Source: Shewanella yunxiaonensis
GTDB lineage: Bacteria; Pseudomonadota; Gammaproteobacteria; Enterobacterales; Shewanellaceae
Direction: 5' to 3'
Assembly: GCF_018223345.1 (NCBI RefSeq)
Contig: NZ_CP073587.1
Span: 3,708,501 to 3,772,500 of the forward strand
Length of the DNA stretch: 64,000 nt
Shown: piece by piece, positions 54,948 through 64,000 of the stretch
Numbering within the stretch: the first letter of the stretch is position 1
How the letters are laid out: every line of letters starts with the position of its first letter
The notes under the pieces: model-generated
Seen by the model: only the letters and a program-made list of their open reading frames with translations
The model's database searches: none
Told to the model about the DNA's origin: nothing
Position numbers and translations under genes: made by a program

Positions 54948-55412
54948 TTGGAGATAACTCTGATAGTCATCGGCATGTTGATTGTCGCCGGTTTGAGTAT
55001 GTACGCCACCATGTTATTGCTGCGCCTGAAAAAGCAGACCGCCGCCAATAAAGCCGCGTTACATGCACAGCAACAGGCGTTGGAACAAAAGCGGCAAGAG
55101 CTGCTGGGCGATATTCGCTATATTGCCGCCGCAATGACAGAAGATCGTTGTGAAATCTCTGAGGGCGTTTATCGCATAGCGAAACTGTTCGAATTGCTTT
55201 CGCTAACAGCGCGAGTAGAGGGTGAGTTTCCAGCTTTATATCAGCACTTTGAAGTGATAAAAAGCCATCCGATCCGAGATGCCAGAGCGCAGTTACAAAA
55301 GCAGGAGCGCATGCGCCTGGACTTACAACGGCTGAAATCAGAAGCCGCATTACAGGACTCCATCCTGCTGGAGGCGAAGCGGCTGGCACAATTTGAACCC
55401 GTGACGCATTGA
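54948..55412 (+). CDS. DUF2489 membrane-anchored protein
   Basis: A 154-residue protein of the gammaproteobacterial DUF2489 family. It starts with a TTG at 54948 preceded by GGGAG, followed by a transmembrane helix (about 4-26, LIVIGMLIVAGLSMYATMLLL) and a long charged coiled-coil-like helix rich in Gln, Lys and Glu. The function is unknown. It begins 12 bases after yihI, so the two are co-transcribed, and a hairpin terminator follows before hemN. Confidence 0.8.
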   Translation: MEITLIVIGMLIVAGLSMYATMLLLRLKKQTAANKAALHAQQQALEQKRQELLGDIRYIAAAMTEDRCEISEGVYRIAKLFELLSLTARVEGEFPALYQHFEVIKSHPIRDARAQLQKQERMRLDLQRLKSEAALQDSILLEAKRLAQFEPVTH

Positions 55413-55483
55413 TAGCGCCAAGCCAATAATATTGATAAAGTTTCCAAAGCCGTAATGGCGCGGCGTGAGTCGGTGCACAAAAC

Positions 55484-55515
55484 CTAGAAAAGGCGGCAGA
55501 CATGGCCGTCTTTTT
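55484..55515 (+). terminator. Terminator after DUF2489 gene
   Basis: AAAGGCGGC pairs with GCCGTCTTT (one G-T wobble) around a short loop, followed by a T run, some 75 bases past the stop. Confidence 0.65.
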
Positions 55516-55558
55516 CATGGATATTCGCTACTTTCCTGTTGGCTGATTGTTTTTTTTC

Positions 55559-55574
55559 AACCTTGATCAAGGTT
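55559..55574. promoter_or_regulatory. Perfect 16-bp palindrome upstream of hemN
   Basis: AACCTTGATCAAGGTT is completely symmetric and contains overlapping FNR/CRP-like half-sites (TTGAT), 60 bases before the hemN start. Since hemN encodes the oxygen-independent enzyme, control by an anaerobic regulator of the FNR family is plausible, but the spacing is not the FNR consensus. Confidence 0.45.
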
Positions 55575-55633
55575 ATTAGACCAATAAAGCCGCATACTTC
55601 GTCCATTGCTAAATTACTGTCGGAGGACTCGCC

Positions 55634-57010
55634 TTGAAGCAGCCCACACACATCAGTTGGGATCAGTCGATGATCGAGAAGTACAACTACAGCGGCCCAC
55701 GTTACACTTCTTATCCCACTGCGCTGGAGTTTGATGAATCATTCACTGAAGGCGATTTACTGTCGGCGATTGCCAACAGCAAAGGTGAACATCTGTCGCT
55801 GTATGTGCACGTCCCATTCTGCGCCAAACTTTGCTACTACTGTGGTTGTAACAAGATAGTGACGCGTCATCAGCACAAGGCTGATCAGTATATTGAGTAC
55901 TTGGAAAAAGAGATCATTACTCGTGCGCCACTGTTCAAGCACTACAAAGTCACCCAAATGCATTGGGGTGGCGGCACCCCGACTTTCCTGTCACCAGAGC
56001 AAATTCTGCGTCTGACTTCACTGCTGAAAGCTAACTTTGATTTTGCCGATGAAGGTGAGTTTTCGATCGAAGTAGATCCACGTGAAATTGAACTATCAAT
56101 GTTGGATACACTGAAAGAAGCGGGATTTAACCGTATCTCTATCGGGGTGCAAGACTTCAATAAAGACGTGCAGGTAGCAGTTAACCGTGAGCAGGACGAG
56201 CAGTTTATCTTTGACCTGATCAATAAGGCCAAAGCCATGGGCTTTGTTTCTACTAACGTGGATCTGATCTACGGCTTGCCCTATCAAACACCAGAAACGT
56301 TCGCCCAGACCATTAGCAAAATTCTGGAGCTTTCGCCTGATCGTTTGTCTGTGTTCAACTATGCGCATCTGCCTGCGCGTTTTGCCGCGCAACGAAAAAT
56401 CAAAGAAGAGAATCTGCCGACACCGCAACAGAAGTTGGAAATTCTGCAGTACACCATCGAGACATTAACTGGTGCAGGTTACCAGTACATCGGGATGGAT
56501 CATTTTGCCAAACCAGACGATGAGTTAGCAAAATTGCAGCGTGAAGGTCGCCTGCACCGTAACTTCCAGGGTTACACTACCCAACCGGAATGCGATTTGT
56601 TAGGTCTTGGGGTATCGTCAATCAGCCAGATTGGCGATTGCTATGCGCAGAACCAAAAAGATATCCACCCTTACTACGAAGCCATTGAAGCTACTGGCCA
56701 TGCCTTGTGGAAAGGTTGCAAACTGAACCACGATGACGAAATCCGCCGCGCGGTGATCAAACAGCTTATCTGCCATTTCGAACTGGATATGGCAAAGATG
56801 GAACAACAGTTGGGTATTCAGTTTGAAGAGTACTTTGCCGAAGACCTGAAGCTGTTACAGACCTTTATCGACGATAAACTGGTGACAGTCGAAGATCGTA
56901 AAATTGAGGTAAGCCCTACTGGCCGTCTGTTGATCCGTAACATCTGTATCTGCTTTGACGTATATTTCCGTGAAAAAGCACGTCAGCAGCAGTTCTCTCG
57001 GGTAATTTAA
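55634..57010 (+). CDS. hemN: Oxygen-independent coproporphyrinogen III oxidase
   Basis: Radical-SAM enzyme that oxidatively decarboxylates coproporphyrinogen III to protoporphyrinogen IX without oxygen in the cytoplasm. 458 residues (E. coli 457). The [4Fe-4S] motif is CAKLCYYC (Cys63, 67, 70) followed by GCNK; HWGGGTPTFLSPEQ and DLIYGLPYQT are SAM-binding motifs, and the C-terminal FDVYFREKARQQQFSRVI is typical. It starts with TTG at 55634 behind GGAGG. Complete, with no anomalies. Confidence 0.97.
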   Translation: MKQPTHISWDQSMIEKYNYSGPRYTSYPTALEFDESFTEGDLLSAIANSKGEHLSLYVHVPFCAKLCYYCGCNKIVTRHQHKADQYIEYLEKEIITRAPLFKHYKVTQMHWGGGTPTFLSPEQILRLTSLLKANFDFADEGEFSIEVDPREIELSMLDTLKEAGFNRISIGVQDFNKDVQVAVNREQDEQFIFDLINKAKAMGFVSTNVDLIYGLPYQTPETFAQTISKILELSPDRLSVFNYAHLPARFAAQRKIKEENLPTPQQKLEILQYTIETLTGAGYQYIGMDHFAKPDDELAKLQREGRLHRNFQGYTTQPECDLLGLGVSSISQIGDCYAQNQKDIHPYYEAIEATGHALWKGCKLNHDDEIRRAVIKQLICHFELDMAKMEQQLGIQFEEYFAEDLKLLQTFIDDKLVTVEDRKIEVSPTGRLLIRNICICFDVYFREKARQQQFSRVI

Positions 57011-57026
57011 CCCGCCGTTATTGCAC

Positions 57027-57054
57027 AAGCCGGCAATTAGCCGGCTTTTGTTTT
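57027..57054. terminator. Bidirectional terminator containing the add stop codon
   Basis: AAGCCGGC/GCCGGCTT with a 5-base loop and a T-rich tract ends hemN. The convergent adenosine deaminase gene stops inside this hairpin (its stop codon is in the loop, 57037-57039). Confidence 0.85.
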
Positions 57055-58044
57055 TTTACTTTCATATAACGCGCGACGTTCGCTGTCAGACAAGAAGGCC
57101 ATCTCGATACCATTCAGCTGAATCTGTCGTAACTGCTCAGGACTCAAGCCTATTGCCGTACTGGCAACTTGGTATTCGTGCTGAATATCGATGCCACTTA
57201 CCCCCGGATCATCAGTATTCAGTCCCACACAGATCCCTGACTCAATAAATGCACGTATTGGATGTCCAGCATAAGATGCCACTGTCGATGTCTGCAAATT
57301 GCTCGTAGGGCACGACTCGATACCGATTCGATTCTCAGCAAGATATGCCATTAGCGTGGGATCTGAAACTGCCTTGACACCATGACCGATGCGTTTGGCA
57401 CCAAGCTCCTTAATCGCCTGCCAGATGCTTTCCGGGCCAGCCGCTTCGCCCGCATGCACGGTAATCTGTAATCCGGCATCCCGAACTCGCTTAAAATGCC
57501 CAGTAAACAGTTCCCCAGGAAATCCTAACTCATCGCCAGCCAAATCAATGGCCACTATGCCATCAGCACAGGCAAGTAATGCATTTAACTCCTGCAAACA
57601 ACAAGCCTCACCATAAGAGCGCGACATAATCCCAATCAGCTTAATCGCCACTGGATACTGTTTTATCCCGTCACGAATACCATCAAGCACGGCCTCGACC
57701 ACCCCCTGCAGTGGTAATCCATGTGATTGTGCCATGTAATAAGGGCTGAAGCGTAACTCGGCGTAATCCAGTCCTGAAGCGGCGATATCCGCCACGTTTT
57801 CAAACGCGACACGCTTAACCGCATCCAAGTCGGCCAAGACCGCCACCATCCAATCCAGTTTGCTGAGAAAGGCCAGCAGATTTGCTTCCGTTCCCTGTAC
57901 CTGAACAACTGACCTTAAGGCTGCCGCAGAGGTTACGGGTAAACGAATGCCATGCTGCTGGGCTAATTGCCAGATAGTTTCGATGCGGATATTGCCGTCA
58001 AGATGGCGGTGTAAATCCACCAAGGGAATGGAATAGTCAATCAT
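57037..58044 (-). CDS. add: Adenosine deaminase
   Basis: Cytoplasmic zinc enzyme converting adenosine to inosine. 335 residues from the ATG at 58044, with the zinc ligands in [11 protein letters not shown] (two His), [21 protein letters not shown] and [10 protein letters not shown], the active-site Glu and Asp included. The length matches E. coli Add (333). Convergent with hemN, ending inside the shared terminator hairpin. Confidence 0.93.
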   Translation of the reverse strand: MIDYSIPLVDLHRHLDGNIRIETIWQLAQQHGIRLPVTSAAALRSVVQVQGTEANLLAFLSKLDWMVAVLADLDAVKRVAFENVADIAASGLDYAELRFSPYYMAQSHGLPLQGVVEAVLDGIRDGIKQYPVAIKLIGIMSRSYGEACCLQELNALLACADGIVAIDLAGDELGFPGELFTGHFKRVRDAGLQITVHAGEAAGPESIWQAIKELGAKRIGHGVKAVSDPTLMAYLAENRIGIESCPTSNLQTSTVASYAGHPIRAFIESGICVGLNTDDPGVSGIDIQHEYQVASTAIGLSPEQLRQIQLNGIEMAFLSDSERRALYESKKTKAG

Positions 58045-58204
58045 ATGCACAGCCTTATTGTTATGAGTATAGGTAAAGTGCAGCCTATTCTAGCATGCAG
58101 TAGTGCCAGCCAGTAAAACCTCAAACAGCAGATATCCCGAATCACATCAGCTCTGATAAACTAAAGCTGAAAAACTGTTCTAATTCAGGGAAGTTTGCAA
58201 GCGC

Positions 58205-59170
58205 ATGAACCAGAACCATTTTACTGATAAACATGATTTACCCACGTTCTGGCAACAGGTGACACAAGCGCGACTGCCGGTTGAAGACCACCTGTCACTT
58301 GCATACTGTTTTATCCGTCATCCACAATCGAACAAAGCCATAGTGGTCAGTAACGGCAGGGTGGAGAGCTATCTCAAATACCAGGAAACCCTTTATGATC
58401 TCTACCAACAGGGTTATAGCGTCTATGCCTTGGATCATATCGGCCAGGGACTTTCGAGCCGATTAACCGTGAATCCACACAAAGGTCATATCGACCGTTT
58501 CAGCCGTTATGTTGATCATCTAGGACTGTTCGTTGATAAGGTCGTAAAACCGGCAGCACATTCGCAGTTATTTCTGCTTGGACACTCGATGGGCAGTGCC
58601 ATTGGCACGCTGTATCTCAAACATCACAGCGATGTATTTAATGCCGCAGTATTGTGCGCGCCGATGTTTGGCATAAAACTGCCCTTGCCGCGCCGTTTTA
58701 TTCTGTGGTTAGCCAAAATATTAAATAACTATATCCCCGGAAAAGAACCCAACTACATACCTGGGGGCCACAATTATCAGGCTATGAGCTTTGAGAAAAA
58801 TCAACTGACACATTGTCGCAAACGTTATGCACAACTCGTACAGCTCTACCAGCAAGTGCCGCAAGTGCAACTAGGCTCACCAACCAATCAGTGGCTGATT
58901 GAAAGCTTGATTGCCAGTGAACAAGCCCGGCAGTTTGCGCAAACAAATACCGTTGTTCCGCTACTGATCTTACAAGCAGGAAATGATCACATTGTTGATA
59001 ACCGTGCACAACAGCATGCCATAGGTCCAAGGACGCAGCTCCAACGAATCCCAGGCGCTCATCATGAGTTATTCATAGAAGAAGACGTTTTTCGCGAGGT
59101 GGCGCTACAGTATCTGTTCAGTTTTTTTGAGCGCAATAGCGGTTGCGGGGATAACGGCACCAGCGCTTAA
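58205..59170 (+). CDS. Lysophospholipase-like alpha/beta hydrolase (PldB family)
   Basis: A 321-residue cytoplasmic or inner-membrane-associated hydrolase. The nucleophile elbow is LLGHSMGSAIGTLYL, with the acid in QAGNDHIVDN and the His in GAHHELFIEED; YALDHIGQGLSSR corresponds to the PldB oxyanion region. Family members hydrolyse lysophospholipids or monoacylglycerols. It overlaps the 3' end of the convergent GGDEF-EAL gene by 66 bases, so antisense pairing of their 3' ends is likely. Confidence 0.87.
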   Translation: MNQNHFTDKHDLPTFWQQVTQARLPVEDHLSLAYCFIRHPQSNKAIVVSNGRVESYLKYQETLYDLYQQGYSVYALDHIGQGLSSRLTVNPHKGHIDRFSRYVDHLGLFVDKVVKPAAHSQLFLLGHSMGSAIGTLYLKHHSDVFNAAVLCAPMFGIKLPLPRRFILWLAKILNNYIPGKEPNYIPGGHNYQAMSFEKNQLTHCRKRYAQLVQLYQQVPQVQLGSPTNQWLIESLIASEQARQFAQTNTVVPLLILQAGNDHIVDNRAQQHAIGPRTQLQRIPGAHHELFIEEDVFREVALQYLFSFFERNSGCGDNGTSA

Positions 59171-61600
59171 AAGTTCTACAAACTCGGCTTCTGCCACCGG
59201 TTTGCTCCAAAGATAGCCCTGAAAACGGTCGCATCCAGTATTGATTAAAAAATTTCTCTGGTTAAGTGTTTCAACGCCTTCAGCAACAACCTCTAACTCC
59301 AAGGCATGAGCCATGCTCACTATCGTCGTTATAATGGCATCATCTTTTGCACCACAACCTATCTGCTGTACAAACGATTGATCTATTTTGAGTTGTGCCA
59401 GAGGTAAATGCTGCAGGTAACTTAACGAAGAATAGCCAGTACCAAAATCATCAATGGCGATTGCGACACCTGCACGGCGTAACTCCTCAAATTTACTCTG
59501 AATAATAGATAATTCAGTCAGTAATAGATGTTCTGTCAATTCTAATTGCAGTTGAGTAGCTGAGACTTTTAACTGGCTAATGGTCTCTAAAAAACTAGAA
59601 ACAAAATCAACCTGATTAAACTGCTTGGCACTGATATTAATCGAGATCCGAGGAACAGCATAACCGTGCTTGATTGCATCATTAATAAAACGACACACGT
59701 CTGTTATCACCCATTCTGACAATGTATTGATAAACCCATTACGTTCTGCGTACGGTATAAACTCTGCTGGAGAGATATATCCATGCTCTGGGTGATACCA
59801 ACGCAACAAGGCCTCGGCAGCAACTAACTTGCCATCGCCAGTGACGACAGGTTGATAATGAATAGCCAATTGATCCTGCTTAAGAGCGTTACGTAACTCG
59901 CTTTGCAGCAGCAGGTTTTTAGATGCGCGTTGCTCTAAATCAGGTGTATAAACGATATAGCTATCGCGGCTAATCTCTTTAGCAGTGAACATTGCCAGTT
60001 CTGTGCGCCGTAGCAATTCGTCTGGAGATAGTTGTTCGCGGCTATCAATAACATAAATACCGAGACTCCCCGAAAGATGCAGCTGTCTACCATCAACAGA
60101 AAAACCTTCTCCAAGGATACGACGGAGTTCTCCAGCCACGACCAGTGCATGGTCTCGGGCTGTTGCTAGAGACGCTCCAAGCTGTTCTCGTACAATAACA
60201 AATTCATCACCAGTAAGCCGAGAAACTAGGTTGTCTGAAAATTGCGCCGATAATCTTGCTGCTAATTGGACCAGCAGTTGATCACCTGCTTGATGCCCCA
60301 ATGCATCATTAATCACCTTAAAATTGTCCAAGTCTAAACAAAACATAGCGCTGTAGCTGGTAGTATCAGTATTAGACGCAAAGAGGTCTTGGAGTTGCTT
60401 CATCAAACTGTGACGATTTATCAGATTGGTCAGCGAGTCGTGGGAATATAGATGTGTAAGGGTTTGTTGATTATTAACGTCTTCAGAAACATCCTTGTGA
60501 GTTCCAATCATCCTGGAGGGCTGCCCATTTTCATCCCACTCAATAATCATCCCACGATCAAGGATCCATACATAATGGCCATCCTTATGACGCAAACGAT
60601 GTAACGACTCAAACTCGGTAACCTTACCGTCCAAAAAAGCCTGTAACGTCAATAACACCGCATTCTGATCTTCGGGATGTAACCGCTCTTTCCATGACAA
60701 AAAGCTATCTTCCAGTTCTTCTGGCATAAAGCCTAACATCTCCTTCCAACGGTCGGACAAAAACACTTTTCGACTAGATATATGCCAGTCCCAAATGCCA
60801 TTGCGAGTGCTATCGATAGCAAACAGCCAACGCTGTTCGTTATCTTTTAGTTTATTAATGAGATCCCGATATCGCTGTTGATTCTTATATAACAACTGTT
60901 GCAATTCAACTAACTCATCAGCGACTAAAAAAGACGAAGACAATACCCCCATATCATCAATGGCATTGATTAATTGCCGGATTGGACGTTGAAATGACCA
61001 GTAAATAAACAAAAAAATTGCCAACAAAAACAGTGTTATCAACCCCCACACAAAAAAGAAGTGAGCGCGAAAGGATTGTTCGGCGGCCGAAAATTTAGGG
61101 TATAAGTCATATTCCATAAACACTAACTGTGGTTGCTTGCCAATATCTGCATGCTCAAGCGTTAGTGGATAATAAATAGATAACACCGCGGCTTCGAAAT
61201 CCACTTTTGTAGTGGGGATGCCAGCCTTAACCACATCGTCATGCAGGATAGGAGAAAATTCTTCAACGGTTTCTCCTGCATTATTTCCACGCCAAATAGT
61301 GTGATTGGCAAACAGAACCTTGCCTGATGCGTTTACTAAAATAAATGTTTTTAAATCCAGATCGTTACTGAGGAAAACGATCTCGTCATCTATGCGAGAG
61401 GGATCTTGAAGTTCATTCGCTTTGCTAGCGATCAGATTCATTCTGCCAAGTTCTTCATTCCAGTGTGAAAGAACATCTTGAACGGTACTGGCTAACAACA
61501 AATGATGTTCATATAAATAAGTACCCGCTAGCAAGCAGGTATAAATAAAGAGAATAACTGCAGGAATGAAATAAAATCGAAAAGGTCGTAATAGCTTCAC
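59105..61600 (-). CDS. Membrane PAS-GGDEF-EAL protein (cyclic-di-GMP signalling)
   Basis: An 831-residue sensor. Two transmembrane helices (about 9-28 and 180-203) enclose a periplasmic sensing region. A PAS domain follows (about 260-375; NGIWDWHISSRKVFLSDRWKEMLGF, LHPED), then a GGDEF domain (about 385-545) with signature SRLTGDEF, in which the first glycine is threonine, and an EAL domain (about 560-815) with complete EALLRW, DDFGTGYSSL, KIDQSF and VAEGVE motifs. The phosphodiesterase half looks intact; cyclase activity is uncertain. Its 3' end overlaps the convergent hydrolase gene. Confidence 0.93.
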   Translation of the reverse strand: MKLLRPFRFYFIPAVILFIYTCLLAGTYLYEHHLLLASTVQDVLSHWNEELGRMNLIASKANELQDPSRIDDEIVFLSNDLDLKTFILVNASGKVLFANHTIWRGNNAGETVEEFSPILHDDVVKAGIPTTKVDFEAAVLSIYYPLTLEHADIGKQPQLVFMEYDLYPKFSAAEQSFRAHFFFVWGLITLFLLAIFLFIYWSFQRPIRQLINAIDDMGVLSSSFLVADELVELQQLLYKNQQRYRDLINKLKDNEQRWLFAIDSTRNGIWDWHISSRKVFLSDRWKEMLGFMPEELEDSFLSWKERLHPEDQNAVLLTLQAFLDGKVTEFESLHRLRHKDGHYVWILDRGMIIEWDENGQPSRMIGTHKDVSEDVNNQQTLTHLYSHDSLTNLINRHSLMKQLQDLFASNTDTTSYSAMFCLDLDNFKVINDALGHQAGDQLLVQLAARLSAQFSDNLVSRLTGDEFVIVREQLGASLATARDHALVVAGELRRILGEGFSVDGRQLHLSGSLGIYVIDSREQLSPDELLRRTELAMFTAKEISRDSYIVYTPDLEQRASKNLLLQSELRNALKQDQLAIHYQPVVTGDGKLVAAEALLRWYHPEHGYISPAEFIPYAERNGFINTLSEWVITDVCRFINDAIKHGYAVPRISINISAKQFNQVDFVSSFLETISQLKVSATQLQLELTEHLLLTELSIIQSKFEELRRAGVAIAIDDFGTGYSSLSYLQHLPLAQLKIDQSFVQQIGCGAKDDAIITTIVSMAHALELEVVAEGVETLNQRNFLINTGCDRFQGYLWSKPVAEAEFVELLSAGAVIPATAIALKKTEQIL

Positions 61601-61765
61601 AAAAGGGACTCCACGAACAACTGGGTAGACCTTTAGAGGGCGTTCAATTTACCTACAAATTTAAGGTAAAGCCAATTGGTTTTAGCGTTTCATGACATAA
61701 TTTATTACAAATATGATCTGCTTCAGCAATATCAAATATAAAATTGATAGTGCCGTTTCTAATCA

Positions 61766-61806
61766 GAAAAACAAAAGGCCTCAGTGAATACTGAGGCCTT
61801 TTGTTT
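61766..61806 (-). terminator. rRNA operon terminator
   Basis: A long inverted repeat (ACAAAAGGCCTCAGT and complement) with T runs on both sides lies directly past the 5S rRNA, ending the leftward rrn transcript. Confidence 0.88.
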
Positions 61807-61814
61807 ATAAATAG

Positions 61815-61934
61815 GCGCTTGGCGATGACCTACTCTCACATGGGGAGACCCCACACTACCATCGGCGCGATTGTGTTTCACTTCTGAGTTCGGAATGGAG
61901 TCAGGTGGGACCACAATGCTATTGTCACCAAGCA
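61815..61934 (-). rRNA. rrf: 5S ribosomal RNA
   Basis: Reading the minus strand gives a 120-nt gene starting TGCTTGG and containing TGGTCCCACCTGA, CGAACTCAGAAGTGAAAC and GCGCCGATGGTAGTGTGGGG, as in enteric 5S. The terminal stem (TGCTTGGTGA with TCGCCAAGC) closes correctly. It is preceded by the 23S gene and a spacer of about 140 bases with small hairpins. Confidence 0.96.
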
Positions 61935-62072
61935 AATTCGGTCAATTCGGAAAGCTGCTTCGTTCTCTACTTCAACCAAGTATTCATATTCATTCAAGGT
62001 TAACGACCTCCAGGGATGGAGGAAGTGCTAGAAAACATCTGGAATGTTTTCAGTAAAACCCATCTGGGTTGT

Positions 62073-64000
<1,928 letters not shown>

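Overview
The window is a chromosomal segment of a gammaproteobacterium, most likely Shewanella or a close relative. Three things point there: gor near prlC, kbl-tdh beside an LPS-core locus with a Kdo kinase, and the block polA - Spot 42 RNA - engB - cytochrome c4 - CsrB/C-type RNA - yihI - hemN. The last block is the Shewanella/Vibrio/Enterobacteria version of a neighbourhood that in E. coli reads polA-spf-yihA-csrC-yihI-hemN. Base composition is near 50% GC and coding density is high. The assignment rests on recalled gene families and synteny, not on a database search.

Layout. 1-10.4 kb: 5' end of prlC, an outer-membrane barrel, gor, an NlpC/P60 lipoprotein, mog, a two-subunit molybdenum hydroxylase (Tat-exported), mtnC, a thioesterase and pbpG. 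10.4-13.9 kb: a TAXI-type TRAP transporter operon with a DUF1850 protein. 14.0-16.5 kb: a scarred stretch with a frameshifted thioesterase, the N-terminal stub of a UvrD-like helicase, an orphan lipoprotein and a startless fragment. 16.5-27.7 kb: an acyl-CoA synthetase followed by a tight five-gene cluster of circularly permuted ATP-grasp, alpha-E and transglutaminase-like proteins, a predicted but poorly characterised peptide-bond-forming system. 28.2-31.5 kb: an S33-type peptidase overlapping a NatAB-like ABC exporter. 31.6-41.0 kb: LPS core assembly (waaA, kdkA, five glycosyltransferase-like genes, coaD, wzi). 41-48 kb: a TetR regulator, threonine catabolism (kbl-tdh), glpE-glpG, an M1 metallopeptidase and elbB. 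48-61.6 kb: polA through hemN, adenosine deaminase, a lysophospholipase-like hydrolase and a GGDEF-EAL protein. 61.8-64 kb: 5S and partial 23S rRNA of an rrn operon on the minus strand.

The most rewarding items are non-coding or under-studied. A roughly 320-nt RNA at 53.3-53.6 kb carries at least six small hairpins with GGA in the loop, a strong promoter and a terminator, which is the hallmark of a CsrA-sequestering RNA. A clear Spot 42 lies at 51.5 kb, with an additional structured, terminator-ended candidate RNA just after it. The ATP-grasp/alpha-E/transglutaminase cluster is preceded by two NtrC-like operator sequences. Start codons were moved from the longest open frame where a ribosome site or family alignment supported it.
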